Shown one piece after another: positions 1-6,659 of a stretch of DNA of 12,493 nt. Numbering within the stretch: position 1 is the stretch's first letter; every line of letters starts with the position of its first letter. The stretch is taken from assembly GCA_038230775.1 (NCBI GenBank), contig JBBRMQ010000120.1:1-12493 (forward strand), given 5' to 3'. The translations under genes and the position numbers were made by a program. Under the pieces are notes generated by a model. That model was not told the DNA's origin. It worked only from the letters and a program-made list of their open reading frames with translations, and did no database searches. The stretch comes from JBBRMQ01 sp038230775. GTDB lineage: Bacteria > Acidobacteriota > Thermoanaerobaculia > Gp7-AA8.

Positions 1-1
1 G

Positions 2-130
2 CCCCTCATCCGCCCTTCGGGCACCTTCTCCCCGCGCGCGGGGAGAAGGCAACTAAACACAAGAACTCGGCGTTGTGTCTCCCCTCGCCCCGCAAGGCGG
101 GGAGAGGGTGGCCGAAGGCCGGGTGAGGGG
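2..130. repeat. Composite REP-like inverted repeat
   Basis: Two 33-base arms, 2-34 and 98-130, are inverted copies of one another with 4 mismatches by eye. Each arm contains small palindromes of its own: gccc-ttc-gggc in the left arm and ggcc-gaa-ggcc in the right. GC-rich hairpins of the ctcccc...ggggag type lie just inside. The element ends 7 bases before the stop codon of the leftward peptidase gene at 138, so it would lie in that gene's 3' transcript end. Such palindromic units are common between genes in GC-rich environmental bacteria. Whether it terminates transcription or protects RNA ends cannot be told; there is no T-tract. Confidence 0.75.
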
Positions 131-137
131 CACACTC

Positions 138-1388
138 CTACGGGGCGAAGAACGCACCGCCGAAAGCCGAGACCGTGCCGCGGCGCGCGGTCTGCACCGG
201 CTGAGCATCCTGCACGAACGCGACTTTGCCATCGGCATGACTGGGATCGGCGTTGAACACGCGCGACGGCGTGCTGGTGATCACCGCTTCGAGCTCCGGC
301 GGCGTGAGGAATGGATTCTCGCTCAGCATGCGCGCCGCGATTCCGGCGATCACCGGCGCGGCGAACGACGTTCCCGATCGCAAGTTCGGCTTCGCGCCGC
401 GATAGTGATCCACCGCCGTGATCGACGCGCTGAAGATCCCTTCCGACGGTGCCAGAATCTCGACGCCACCGCGGCACGCGCCGGGCCACCAGGAATTGTC
501 CGCGGTCATCCCGCCGACGGTGATCAAGCCCTCGATGTCCTTGCCAAGCGTGGCCGGGAACCGATCGACGAGCCCGGCGCGTCCGCAACCGTTGTCGACG
601 TTATTGCCTGCAACGACGAAGAGAAACTTCTTGCCGTTCGAGTCGGGCCGGCCATGCGCGTCGACACCGTTCACCATGTCGCGAATCTTTCGCTCGACCG
701 CGGCAAAAGACACGGGCGACGGATCGGGCATGTTCGCCAGTCGCTCCAGAACCCAGCCGCTGATGTTCACGACCGCGGTGCGAAACGGAGGTGAATTTGG
801 ATTCCACGCGTGGCGCACGATCGCGTTGAGACCATCGAGGTACGTCTTCGTCGTCGCCAGCGCGGCCTCGTTCATCACGCGGACGCTGACGATCATCGCG
901 TCGGGCGCGACGCCGACGTTGCGTCCGGCCACGAGCGACGCGACGCTCGTTCCGTGCGACGCGCCCGGCAGCTCGCCGAATTGCCAGAAGCACGGCTCGA
1001 TTGCCTTGTTCGGGCTCTCGCAGGGAGACTTGCCGACGGTGACGCTCTCGGCGACGTCGAAGCCCGCGATCACCCGCGTACCGCCCTGCAACGCAAACTC
1101 CGCGTGCGCGGCGAGCACGCCGGTATCCATCACGTAGACAACGCTTCCGCTGCCGGAATGACGCCGGTGATACTGCCCGTCGAGATTCGCTTCGAGCTGA
1201 TCGATCCGGTCGAGATGCCAGAGCAGATCGACGTCGCCGTCGCCGCAGGGACCGAGGCGCGAGGCGGTATGGGAGTCGTCGAGGGGAACTTCAATCTCGC
1301 GGCAATACGTGGAAACAGTCTCGGACTCAGCCGCGGCAATTGAATGAGCCGCGAGCAGCAAAACAGCGCCAGCGAGGAGCGTTCGCAA
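138..1388 (-). CDS. Secreted S8 family (subtilisin/proteinase K-like) serine peptidase
   Basis: This is an exported serine endopeptidase of 416 residues from the chosen start. The catalytic triad is visible: Asp88 in VVYVMDTG, His145 in SHGTS and Ser341 in SGTSFAAP, with the oxyanion Asn in VVAGNN (262/263). The stretch WHLDRIDQ before the Asp block is typical of the proteinase K branch. A Sec signal peptide spans residues 1-20 (MRTLLAGAVLLLAAHSIAAA). Only about 40 residues separate it from WHLDRIDQ, so there is no room for a full I9 propeptide. The TTG start at 1388 is preferred because the hydrophobic core follows at once and an AGG lies 6 bases upstream. Another in-frame TTG at 1451 would add 21 residues but would abut the divergent ATG at 1452. 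Oddities are Ser instead of Gly before the catalytic His, and Phe and Val variants around the Ser motif. Substrate unknown. Confidence 0.9.
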   Translation of the reverse strand: MRTLLAGAVLLLAAHSIAAAESETVSTYCREIEVPLDDSHTASRLGPCGDGDVDLLWHLDRIDQLEANLDGQYHRRHSGSGSVVYVMDTGVLAAHAEFALQGGTRVIAGFDVAESVTVGKSPCESPNKAIEPCFWQFGELPGASHGTSVASLVAGRNVGVAPDAMIVSVRVMNEAALATTKTYLDGLNAIVRHAWNPNSPPFRTAVVNISGWVLERLANMPDPSPVSFAAVERKIRDMVNGVDAHGRPDSNGKKFLFVVAGNNVDNGCGRAGLVDRFPATLGKDIEGLITVGGMTADNSWWPGACRGGVEILAPSEGIFSASITAVDHYRGAKPNLRSGTSFAAPVIAGIAARMLSENPFLTPPELEAVITSTPSRVFNADPSHADGKVAFVQDAQPVQTARRGTVSAFGGAFFAP

Positions 1389-1451
1389 GGGAGACCTGTT
1401 TTTGATATCAGTCTTGGACGACTGGAAGAAGAGTGAGGCAAACTGAACCAA

Positions 1452-3089
1452 ATGGCAAGAGGGTCGAGGCGTGTCGGAAGTGTTGCGTTTCTTCTGGCAC
1501 TCGCGCTACGCCTTCTGAATGTTCGGTTTGCGGCGATCGCACCCGAGGATGAGCTGTATCACTGGAAGCGGATGGAGTTTTCCGCTCGCCACTTTCCGCA
1601 GGTGCTGGAGCGCGATCCCGATCGCGGCGTGAGCGGGGCGTTCTGTCCGTGGCCGCCGCTCTACGATCTGACGGCGGGAGGCATCGCGCGCCTCTTCGGA
1701 ATGAAGAGCGTAATGTTCATTCCGCCGGTGTTCGGCGCGATCGCGGTGGGACTGGCGGCGATGTGGGTGACGGCGAACTTCGGACTGCTGTCGGGAAGCG
1801 CGGCCGCGGTCGCGCTCGCGGCGTCGCCATTCATCGTGACGCAATCGTGGGTCGGCGAGATCGATCACCATTACCTGGAGTGGCCGCTCGTCTTCGGCAT
1901 CATGATCGCGCGCCAGTGGCGGCGCGCGGCGCTGGCGATGGTGGCGGCGATCTTCGTTCAGAGTGCGCTCATCATCGCGTGCGGGCTTTCGCTTCTCCTG
2001 TTCTGGCTGAACGGCGAGCGCAAGGCGTCCGCGGCGTTCTTCGCATCGGCGGCAGTCGTGGCCCTCTATCGACTGACGCGCGCTCCCGACTACCCGAACA
2101 CCGCATGGTTCCTCGGATGGCCGCACGTGGCGCTGCTGGTGGCGGCCGGAGTGGCGCTATTGATCCGTCCGCGGTTTCTCGGCCTCGCCTGCGGCGGGCT
2201 GATCGCGCTCGCGGCGCCCCTCGCACAGGGATTGAGCTTCTTCGGCGGCGATCGATGGCTGTCGACGGTCGACGAGTTCCAGCCGATGTGGCGCTCGACT
2301 CCGGATGATTTGATCTCGCAGGTGGTCGGGCTCTCCGCGGGCGCGATTCTGGCGTGGGTTGGCGGGCTTCTGTGTGTGGACCGGCTTCAGCCGGTCAGGA
2401 GGCCGACTGAAGTCGGCCCTCACACAGAAGCCCGCCAATCCATTTTCCTGTTCGCCATCGTCTTTCTGATTCTGACGATCACGTCGCGGCGCTTCTGGAG
2501 CATCAGCATTCCGCTGCTCGCGATTGCGGGGGCGATTGCGGCGGCATGGTTCGCGAACCGCCGCGTGCGCGTCATGGCGGCCGCCGCCGTCGCCCTGATT
2601 CCCGCGATTCAACTCGGCATGTGGATGCGCTATCCGAACCATCCGATCAAGCGCGATCAGGTCGCGTGGATCGAAGCCGCTGAATTCCTTCGTCCGCTGC
2701 CTCCCGGACGTGTGCTCACGCAGTGGGCGATGGGGCACACATTCGACGTAACGGGAAAGCACGCGGTGATCGTCGACGGATTCGGCTCCATGCCCGACCC
2801 CGTCGTCTTCGAACGCGCCACGGCCGCGCTGGTGGCGGGCAACGAAAGGACGATGGCGCACTTCTGCGACGAGCTTCATGTCCGCTATGTCGCGTTCTCC
2901 GATCCGGAGTTCGGGCTGGAGCACGCGCAGAAAATTCTGGCGCTCCCCGATCTCAACATGCAGTCGACCTGGTACTGGCGCGCGTATCACGGCAACGTGT
3001 CGACGCCGCGATTCCGGCTCATCTATCGCAGCGATCCCGGCTTCATGAGGGCGGCAATCGTGATCTGGGAGTACGCCGGGCATGCTTGA
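1452..3089 (+). CDS. STT3/GT66-family oligosaccharyltransferase-like membrane protein
   Basis: This is a 545-residue multi-pass membrane protein with STT3 (PglB/AglB) hallmarks. An acidic motif D33-E34 with H37 (PEDELYHW) follows the first membrane segment. D138-H139-H140 with E143 (GEIDHHYLEW) matches the archaeal-type DHH block. T272-V273-D274-E275 (STVDEFQP) fits the TIXE/SVSE loop, and SRRFW lies at 345-349. Family members transfer a lipid-linked glycan to protein Asn in the periplasm. The WWDYG region appears degenerate: T423-QWAMGH replaces it. The C-terminal domain is about 120 residues, short for a full OST. True protein glycosylation is therefore not assured; another polyprenyl-phosphate-sugar transferase is possible. 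Residues about 305-330 are encoded by an inserted palindromic repeat and form a loop between membrane helices. It is the first gene of a four-gene cluster, overlapping the next by 8 bases. A GAGG lies 13 bases before the ATG, rather far. Confidence 0.75.
   Translation: MARGSRRVGSVAFLLALALRLLNVRFAAIAPEDELYHWKRMEFSARHFPQVLERDPDRGVSGAFCPWPPLYDLTAGGIARLFGMKSVMFIPPVFGAIAVGLAAMWVTANFGLLSGSAAAVALAASPFIVTQSWVGEIDHHYLEWPLVFGIMIARQWRRAALAMVAAIFVQSALIIACGLSLLLFWLNGERKASAAFFASAAVVALYRLTRAPDYPNTAWFLGWPHVALLVAAGVALLIRPRFLGLACGGLIALAAPLAQGLSFFGGDRWLSTVDEFQPMWRSTPDDLISQVVGLSAGAILAWVGGLLCVDRLQPVRRPTEVGPHTEARQSIFLFAIVFLILTITSRRFWSISIPLLAIAGAIAAAWFANRRVRVMAAAAVALIPAIQLGMWMRYPNHPIKRDQVAWIEAAEFLRPLPPGRVLTQWAMGHTFDVTGKHAVIVDGFGSMPDPVVFERATAALVAGNERTMAHFCDELHVRYVAFSDPEFGLEHAQKILALPDLNMQSTWYWRAYHGNVSTPRFRLIYRSDPGFMRAAIVIWEYAGHA
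2359..2438. repeat. Cruciform-type palindromic repeat inside the STT3-like gene
   Basis: A perfect 18-bp outer stem (2359-2376 with 2421-2438) encloses two 6-bp hairpins with four-base loops: accggc-ttca-gccggt at 2380-2395 and gccgac-tgaa-gtcggc at 2402-2417. The two loops are reverse complements, so the unit is a palindrome built of two palindromes. It is read in frame as about 26 hydrophilic residues in a loop between membrane helices. The element at 11470-11521 has the same build. Confidence 0.85.
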
Positions 3090-4518
3090 GCGCTGGTTCG
3101 CGCCGGACCTCGGCCAGCCGTCGTATCTGCGCGCGCGGTGGATCTGGCTCCGCGCGTTAGGCGGGATCTTCTTCTCCGCGTTCTACTCGCTGGTTTTCCA
3201 GATTCACGGCCTGATCGGGCCGGACGGGATCCTTCCGGCGACGGAGTACTTCGCGACGGTGCGGCGTGTGTTCGGCGTCAGACGGTTCTGGTTCGCGCCG
3301 ACGCTGCTCTGGATCAGCGCGGAAAATCGCGCACTCGACGCGCTGGTGTGGATCGGCCTCCTGGCGTCGATCGCGATCGTGTTGAACCTCTGGCCACGTG
3401 TCTCGATCGCCGTCGCTCTGATTTGTTTTCTGTCGTTCATCGGTGCGGCGCAGGATTTCGCGTCGTATCAGTCGGACGGCATGCTCCTCGAGGCTGCGCT
3501 GCTGTCGATTTTCTTTGCACCGCGTGGCGTTAGGCCGGGCCTGGGCGCCGATCAACCCGCTTCGCGTGCGAGCCTCTTCATGCTGCGATGGGAGTGGTTC
3601 CGCATCTACTTCGAGTCGGGCGTCGTGAAGATCCTGAGCGGTGAGGAGCAGTGGCGCAACCTCACCGCGATGGACAAGTATTACGAGAACGGTCCGCTGC
3701 CGACGTGGCTGGGATGGCACGTACAGCAGTGGCCGCACTCGTTTCACGCGCTCAGCTCGGCGGCGACGCTCGTGATCGAGCTGCTCGTCGCGTGGCTGGT
3801 GTTCTTTCCGCAGCCGGCCAAGCGGATCTGCTTCCTCATCGTGACGCCGCTGCAGGTCGGGATCATCCTCACCGCGAACTACGCCTTCCTCAACTACCTC
3901 GTGTTGTTCGGCGGGATTCTCCTGCTCGATGATGGTTTATTTCGATCGCCGACCTCCGACCCGCGACCTTCGACCCGCCCGTCGTTTGCGCAAGCCATCA
4001 TCCTTCCGGTTCTCTTCATCACCACCGTCGCGAGCTTCATGGTTCCCGCGTTTCCGACTGTGCAGTTGCTCGCCCCGTTCCGTGTGGCGAACAGCTACGG
4101 ACTCTTCGCGGTGATGACGCGCCAGCGATACGAGATCGAGTTTCAAGGCACCGCGGACGGCGAGCACTGGATCGCGTACCCCTTCCGTTATAAGCCACAA
4201 GATCCGAAGAAGGCGCCGGGCATCTACGCGCCCTACCAGCCGCGGTTCGAGTGGAACCTGTGGTTCGCATCGCTCGACGTCTGGCAGGACAATCAGTGGG
4301 TGATGAACACCGAGTGGCGATTGTTGGAGAACTCCCCGGCAGTGCTACGACTGTTCGCCTCGAATCCATTCGCAGGCAAGCCGCCGATCGCCGTGCGCGC
4401 GATGCGATGGCAGTACTGGTTCACGAATCGCGAGGAGCGACGCACAACGGGGAATTGGTGGAAACGCGAGCTGATCGATCAATATGCGCCGACTTTGCAG
4501 CGCTCCGCGCTGCGTTGA
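3082..4518 (+). CDS. Lipase maturation factor (LMF) family membrane protein
   Basis: This 478-residue protein is a clear homologue of the LMF1/LMF2 family, which in animals resides in the ER and is needed for lipase folding. The role of the bacterial members is not established. Family blocks seen in order: IGPDGILP (45-52), YQSDGMLLEA (129-138), FESGVVKILSGEEQWRNLTAM (177-197), YENGPLPTWLGW (201-212), NYAFLNYLVLFGGILLLDD (266-284), and a C-terminal beta-rich part with YEIEFQGTADGEHW (350-363) and PRFEWNLWFASL (387-398). Several hydrophobic helices lie at roughly 22-42, 86-122, 225-285 and 303-322. A short tandem DNA repeat encodes a Pro/Ser/Arg-rich loop near 291-300. The start overlaps the STT3-like gene by 8 bases, which suggests translational coupling and a shared envelope role. 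Length fits the family. Confidence 0.88.
   Translation: MLERWFAPDLGQPSYLRARWIWLRALGGIFFSAFYSLVFQIHGLIGPDGILPATEYFATVRRVFGVRRFWFAPTLLWISAENRALDALVWIGLLASIAIVLNLWPRVSIAVALICFLSFIGAAQDFASYQSDGMLLEAALLSIFFAPRGVRPGLGADQPASRASLFMLRWEWFRIYFESGVVKILSGEEQWRNLTAMDKYYENGPLPTWLGWHVQQWPHSFHALSSAATLVIELLVAWLVFFPQPAKRICFLIVTPLQVGIILTANYAFLNYLVLFGGILLLDDGLFRSPTSDPRPSTRPSFAQAIILPVLFITTVASFMVPAFPTVQLLAPFRVANSYGLFAVMTRQRYEIEFQGTADGEHWIAYPFRYKPQDPKKAPGIYAPYQPRFEWNLWFASLDVWQDNQWVMNTEWRLLENSPAVLRLFASNPFAGKPPIAVRAMRWQYWFTNREERRTTGNWWKRELIDQYAPTLQRSALR
3951..3978. repeat. Two tandem 14-bp units within the LMF gene
   Basis: Copies gacctccgacccgc (3951-3964) and gaccttcgacccgc (3965-3978) differ at one base. They encode the low-complexity loop SDPRPSTRPS between membrane segments, a place where the family is not expected to be conserved. 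Confidence 0.7.
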
Positions 4519-4530
4519 CGGTTGACGAAG

Positions 4531-5082
4531 ATGAACTACCTCGCCCACCTCTTGCTTGCCGGTAATTCGGCGGAGTCCATGATCGGCAATCTCGCCGGCG
4601 ACTTCGTCAAGGGGCCGGTGCTCGGTGCGGATGCCATCTCGGAAGGCATCCGGCAGCATCGTCGCATCGATGCGTTCACCGACACGCATCCGAGTGTCGC
4701 CGCGTTCCGGCGCGTGCTCATTCCCGAGCACGGCCACTATGCGCGGATCATCAGCGATGTCTTCTTCGACCACTTCCTGGCGAACGACTTCTCGATCTAC
4801 AGCGATGAATCGCTCGACGAATTCGTCGAGCGCGCCTTCTCGATGATGGACGGCCATGCGATGCCGGGCCGCATGGCGGACGTTTATCCCTCCATGAAGC
4901 GGTGGATGCTGTCGTATGGCGACGTCGTCAGCATCCACATCGCGCTGACCAATCTCTCCAAGCGCCTCTCGCGGCGGCCGCATCTGGAGGCGGCCACGCA
5001 TCATCTGATGGATTCGCGCGTCGAGCTCGAGCGACGCTTCCACGACTTCTTCCCCGACGTGGTAGCGTTTTCGTCGAAATGA
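4531..5082 (+). CDS. acpH: Acyl carrier protein phosphodiesterase (AcpH/DUF479 family)
   Basis: The 183-residue product matches the AcpH family. Known members remove 4'-phosphopantetheine from holo-acyl carrier protein, giving apo-ACP. Conserved blocks seen: MNYLAHLLLA at the N terminus, GNLAGDFVKG (19-28, with D24), IRQHRRIDAFTDTHP (40-54) and DVFFDHFLANDF (76-87). These are rich in His and Asp, as expected for a metal-dependent HD-like fold. Length is close to the E. coli enzyme (about 190 residues). The ATG at 4531 is chosen because it begins the conserved MNxLAH start; a TTG at 4522 would add three residues (MTK). It lies 12 bases after the LMF stop and overlaps the next gene by 4, so it sits inside the cluster. 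Activity on ACP itself is by family only. Confidence 0.85.
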   Translation: MNYLAHLLLAGNSAESMIGNLAGDFVKGPVLGADAISEGIRQHRRIDAFTDTHPSVAAFRRVLIPEHGHYARIISDVFFDHFLANDFSIYSDESLDEFVERAFSMMDGHAMPGRMADVYPSMKRWMLSYGDVVSIHIALTNLSKRLSRRPHLEAATHHLMDSRVELERRFHDFFPDVVAFSSK

Positions 5083-5537
5083 AAAGCGTTCAACAGACCT
5101 ACGCGCCGAACAACCACTGCTTCGGATGCGGACCGGCAAACGAGAAGGGCCTCCGCATCCAGAGTTTCGAGCAGGGAGAAGAGCTCGTGTGCCAGTGGCG
5201 TCCCGAGCCGCACCATCAGGCCTTCGACGGCATCCTCAACGGCGGCATCTGCGGCGCGCTGCTCGATTGCCACAGCAACTGGGCCGCGACGCTGCATCTG
5301 ATGAAGAAGGCGAACAGCGATACACCCCCGTGCACCGTGACAGCCGACTTTCACGTAACGCTGAAACGCCCGACGCCGATGGACGTCCCGCTGCACCTGC
5401 ACGCACGCGTCGTCGAGTCTTCGGATGATCGCGCGATCGTCGAGTCAACGCTGGAAGCGAACGGCAAGGTCACAGCGTCGTGCAGAGGAACGTTCGTGGC
5501 GGTGAAAGAAGGGCATCCGGCGTATCACCGCTGGTGA
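5079..5537 (+). CDS. PaaI-type hotdog-fold thioesterase
   Basis: This 152-residue protein belongs to the hotdog thioesterases (PaaI/4HBT type), which hydrolyse acyl-CoA or acyl-ACP thioesters. Visible features: a Cys motif CFGCGPANEKGL (14-25) typical of one subfamily, then FDGILNGGICGALLDCHSNWA (49-69) with N54-G-G and candidate catalytic Asp63, then TADFHVTLKRPTP (88-100) with the usual beta strand and product-side loop. The start is the ATG in ATGA, overlapping the acpH stop by 4 bases; this gives a start just before the Cys motif and implies coupling. It is the last gene of the cluster, followed by an inverted repeat. The substrate cannot be told from the sequence. Pairing with AcpH hints at an acyl-ACP rather than a CoA substrate, which is inference. 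Confidence 0.85.
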   Translation: MKSVQQTYAPNNHCFGCGPANEKGLRIQSFEQGEELVCQWRPEPHHQAFDGILNGGICGALLDCHSNWAATLHLMKKANSDTPPCTVTADFHVTLKRPTPMDVPLHLHARVVESSDDRAIVESTLEANGKVTASCRGTFVAVKEGHPAYHRW

Positions 5538-5544
5538 CGCACAA

Positions 5545-5610
5545 AATCCTGAGCGAAGCGAAGGATCCCCTACGCAAAAAAGCAGGGGATCCTGCGCTCC
5601 GCTCAGGATT
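5545..5610. repeat. Inverted repeat between convergent genes, possible bidirectional terminator
   Basis: Arms 5545-5571 and 5584-5610 are 27 bases each and pair with two mismatches around a 12-base loop that contains six A residues in a row. The repeat fills almost the whole gap between the thioesterase stop (5537) and the DHH gene stop (5612). There is no U-tract after the stem in either direction, so a standard intrinsic terminator is not certain. The left arm starts with the gagcgaagcg core that recurs, altered, in the hairpin at 9482-9510. Confidence 0.8.
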
Positions 5611-5611
5611 C

Positions 5612-6517
5612 TTATCCGTTCGCCTGCAGCTCGTACAGGATCTCGTCGATCGCTTCGGCTGCAGTCTCCAGCGGCAACGCGCACGTTCCGGCGCCCCGAT
5701 GACCGCCGCCGCCGTAGCGCGACATCAGATCACCAACCGAAGTCTTGCAGGTGCGATTGAAGATGCTGTGGCCGACGGCGGCGATCACGCTCTTGTGTGC
5801 CGGGCCCCAGTGCACGCGCAGCGAGACGTTGCTCTCCGGAAAGAGCGTGTAAACGAGGAATCGGTTGCCGGCCGGCAACTGCTCCACTTCCCGCAGATCG
5901 GTGACCACCACGTTGTTCATCTGGAAGCTGTTGCGTTTCAGCAGCCGGCGGAACTCCTCCTGATCGTGCCGGATCCTCTCCACCCTCGCCTTCACCTCGG
6001 ACTGCTCGAGGATGTCTTCGATCGGCGTCGTCTTCAGCGACTCGACAAGGCGCGTGAAGTAGTCCTTGAACGCGCCTAACCCGGTGCGGCTGTCGATGGT
6101 GTAGCCGAGGAGGATGTAGTCGCGGGGGTTTTCAACGTCGTCGGGGGTGAGCTGCGCCGCGTCGAGGCGGTCCGTCTCATCGACGAGCTTCGCGAGCTTC
6201 AGCAGATCGGGATCGTTCGGCTGTTTCTCGAGGTAGTACTCGTACACGAGTCGCGCGGCGGAAGGGGCCACCCGATACTTTCCGTCGAACTTCTCCGGAG
6301 GCGTGGCGTTGCTCGCGGTGAGCAGGTGATGGTCGAACCACTTGCCGGCATTCTCGTGGTACGGGACGTTCGCCAGGATGTCGTCGCGCCGGATTTCGAT
6401 CCGCCGGTCGGTGATGTCCTGCGGGTGAACGAGCACGATCTCGTCGATCGGTTCCTTCAACGTGATGATCACGGCGCTGGTGAGACCATCGAGGTCGGCG
6501 CGAGTGATCAGGCGCAT
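5612..6517 (-). CDS. DHH/DHHA1-family phosphoesterase
   Basis: The 301-residue protein carries the metal-binding motifs of the DHH superfamily: RADLDG with D8 and D10, FDHH (D62-H63-H64), DETDR with D113, and the C-terminal DHHA1 block RYGGGGHRGAGTC (267-279). Known members act as exopolyphosphatases, oligoribonucleases (NrnA) or cyclic-dinucleotide phosphodiesterases. The size and the two-domain order fit the stand-alone group, but nothing here picks one substrate. It starts with ATG at 6517, without a good Shine-Dalgarno (gtaaaacctactt precedes it), and is transcribed alone, divergent from the glucosidase and convergent with the thioesterase. Motif 1 reads RADLDGLTSA rather than the usual HxDxDG with a leading His, so one expected metal ligand seems replaced by Arg. 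Confidence 0.85.
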   Translation of the reverse strand: MRLITRADLDGLTSAVIITLKEPIDEIVLVHPQDITDRRIEIRRDDILANVPYHENAGKWFDHHLLTASNATPPEKFDGKYRVAPSAARLVYEYYLEKQPNDPDLLKLAKLVDETDRLDAAQLTPDDVENPRDYILLGYTIDSRTGLGAFKDYFTRLVESLKTTPIEDILEQSEVKARVERIRHDQEEFRRLLKRNSFQMNNVVVTDLREVEQLPAGNRFLVYTLFPESNVSLRVHWGPAHKSVIAAVGHSIFNRTCKTSVGDLMSRYGGGGHRGAGTCALPLETAAEAIDEILYELQANG

Positions 6518-6563
6518 AAGTAGGTTTTACCTCTAAGAGTTGACTTGACGCAAGGGGACGACG

Positions 6564-6643
6564 GGGGAATGTTGAATGTTTAATGTTGAATGTTGAATGA
6601 GTTCGGACATTCAACATTCAACATTAAACATTTAACATTCCCC
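6564..6643. repeat. Long AT-rich near-perfect inverted repeat in the divergent spacer
   Basis: Arms of 36 bases, 6564-6599 and 6608-6643, pair with a single mismatch around the loop agttcgga. Each arm is made of short iterated units like aatgttg, closed by four G/C pairs at the base. It is far more AT-rich than its surroundings. It ends 16 bases before the glucosidase ATG and lies 47 bases upstream of the DHH gene start, so it may shape expression of either gene, or it may simply be an interspersed repeat. Confidence 0.85.
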
Positions 6644-6659
6644 GGTCCTCTCCCGAAAA

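Noticed and set aside
75..794. 239-residue plus-strand open frame at the left end
   Set aside because: It is antisense to the S8 peptidase and starts in a palindromic repeat.
2157..3083. 308-residue minus-strand open frame
   Set aside because: It is antisense to the STT3-like gene, Arg/His-rich, without family features.
6540..6573. Promoter for the glucosidase (TTGACT/TTGACG boxes)
   Set aside because: The -35-like boxes have no convincing -10 at proper spacing; the repeat arm falls where it should lie.
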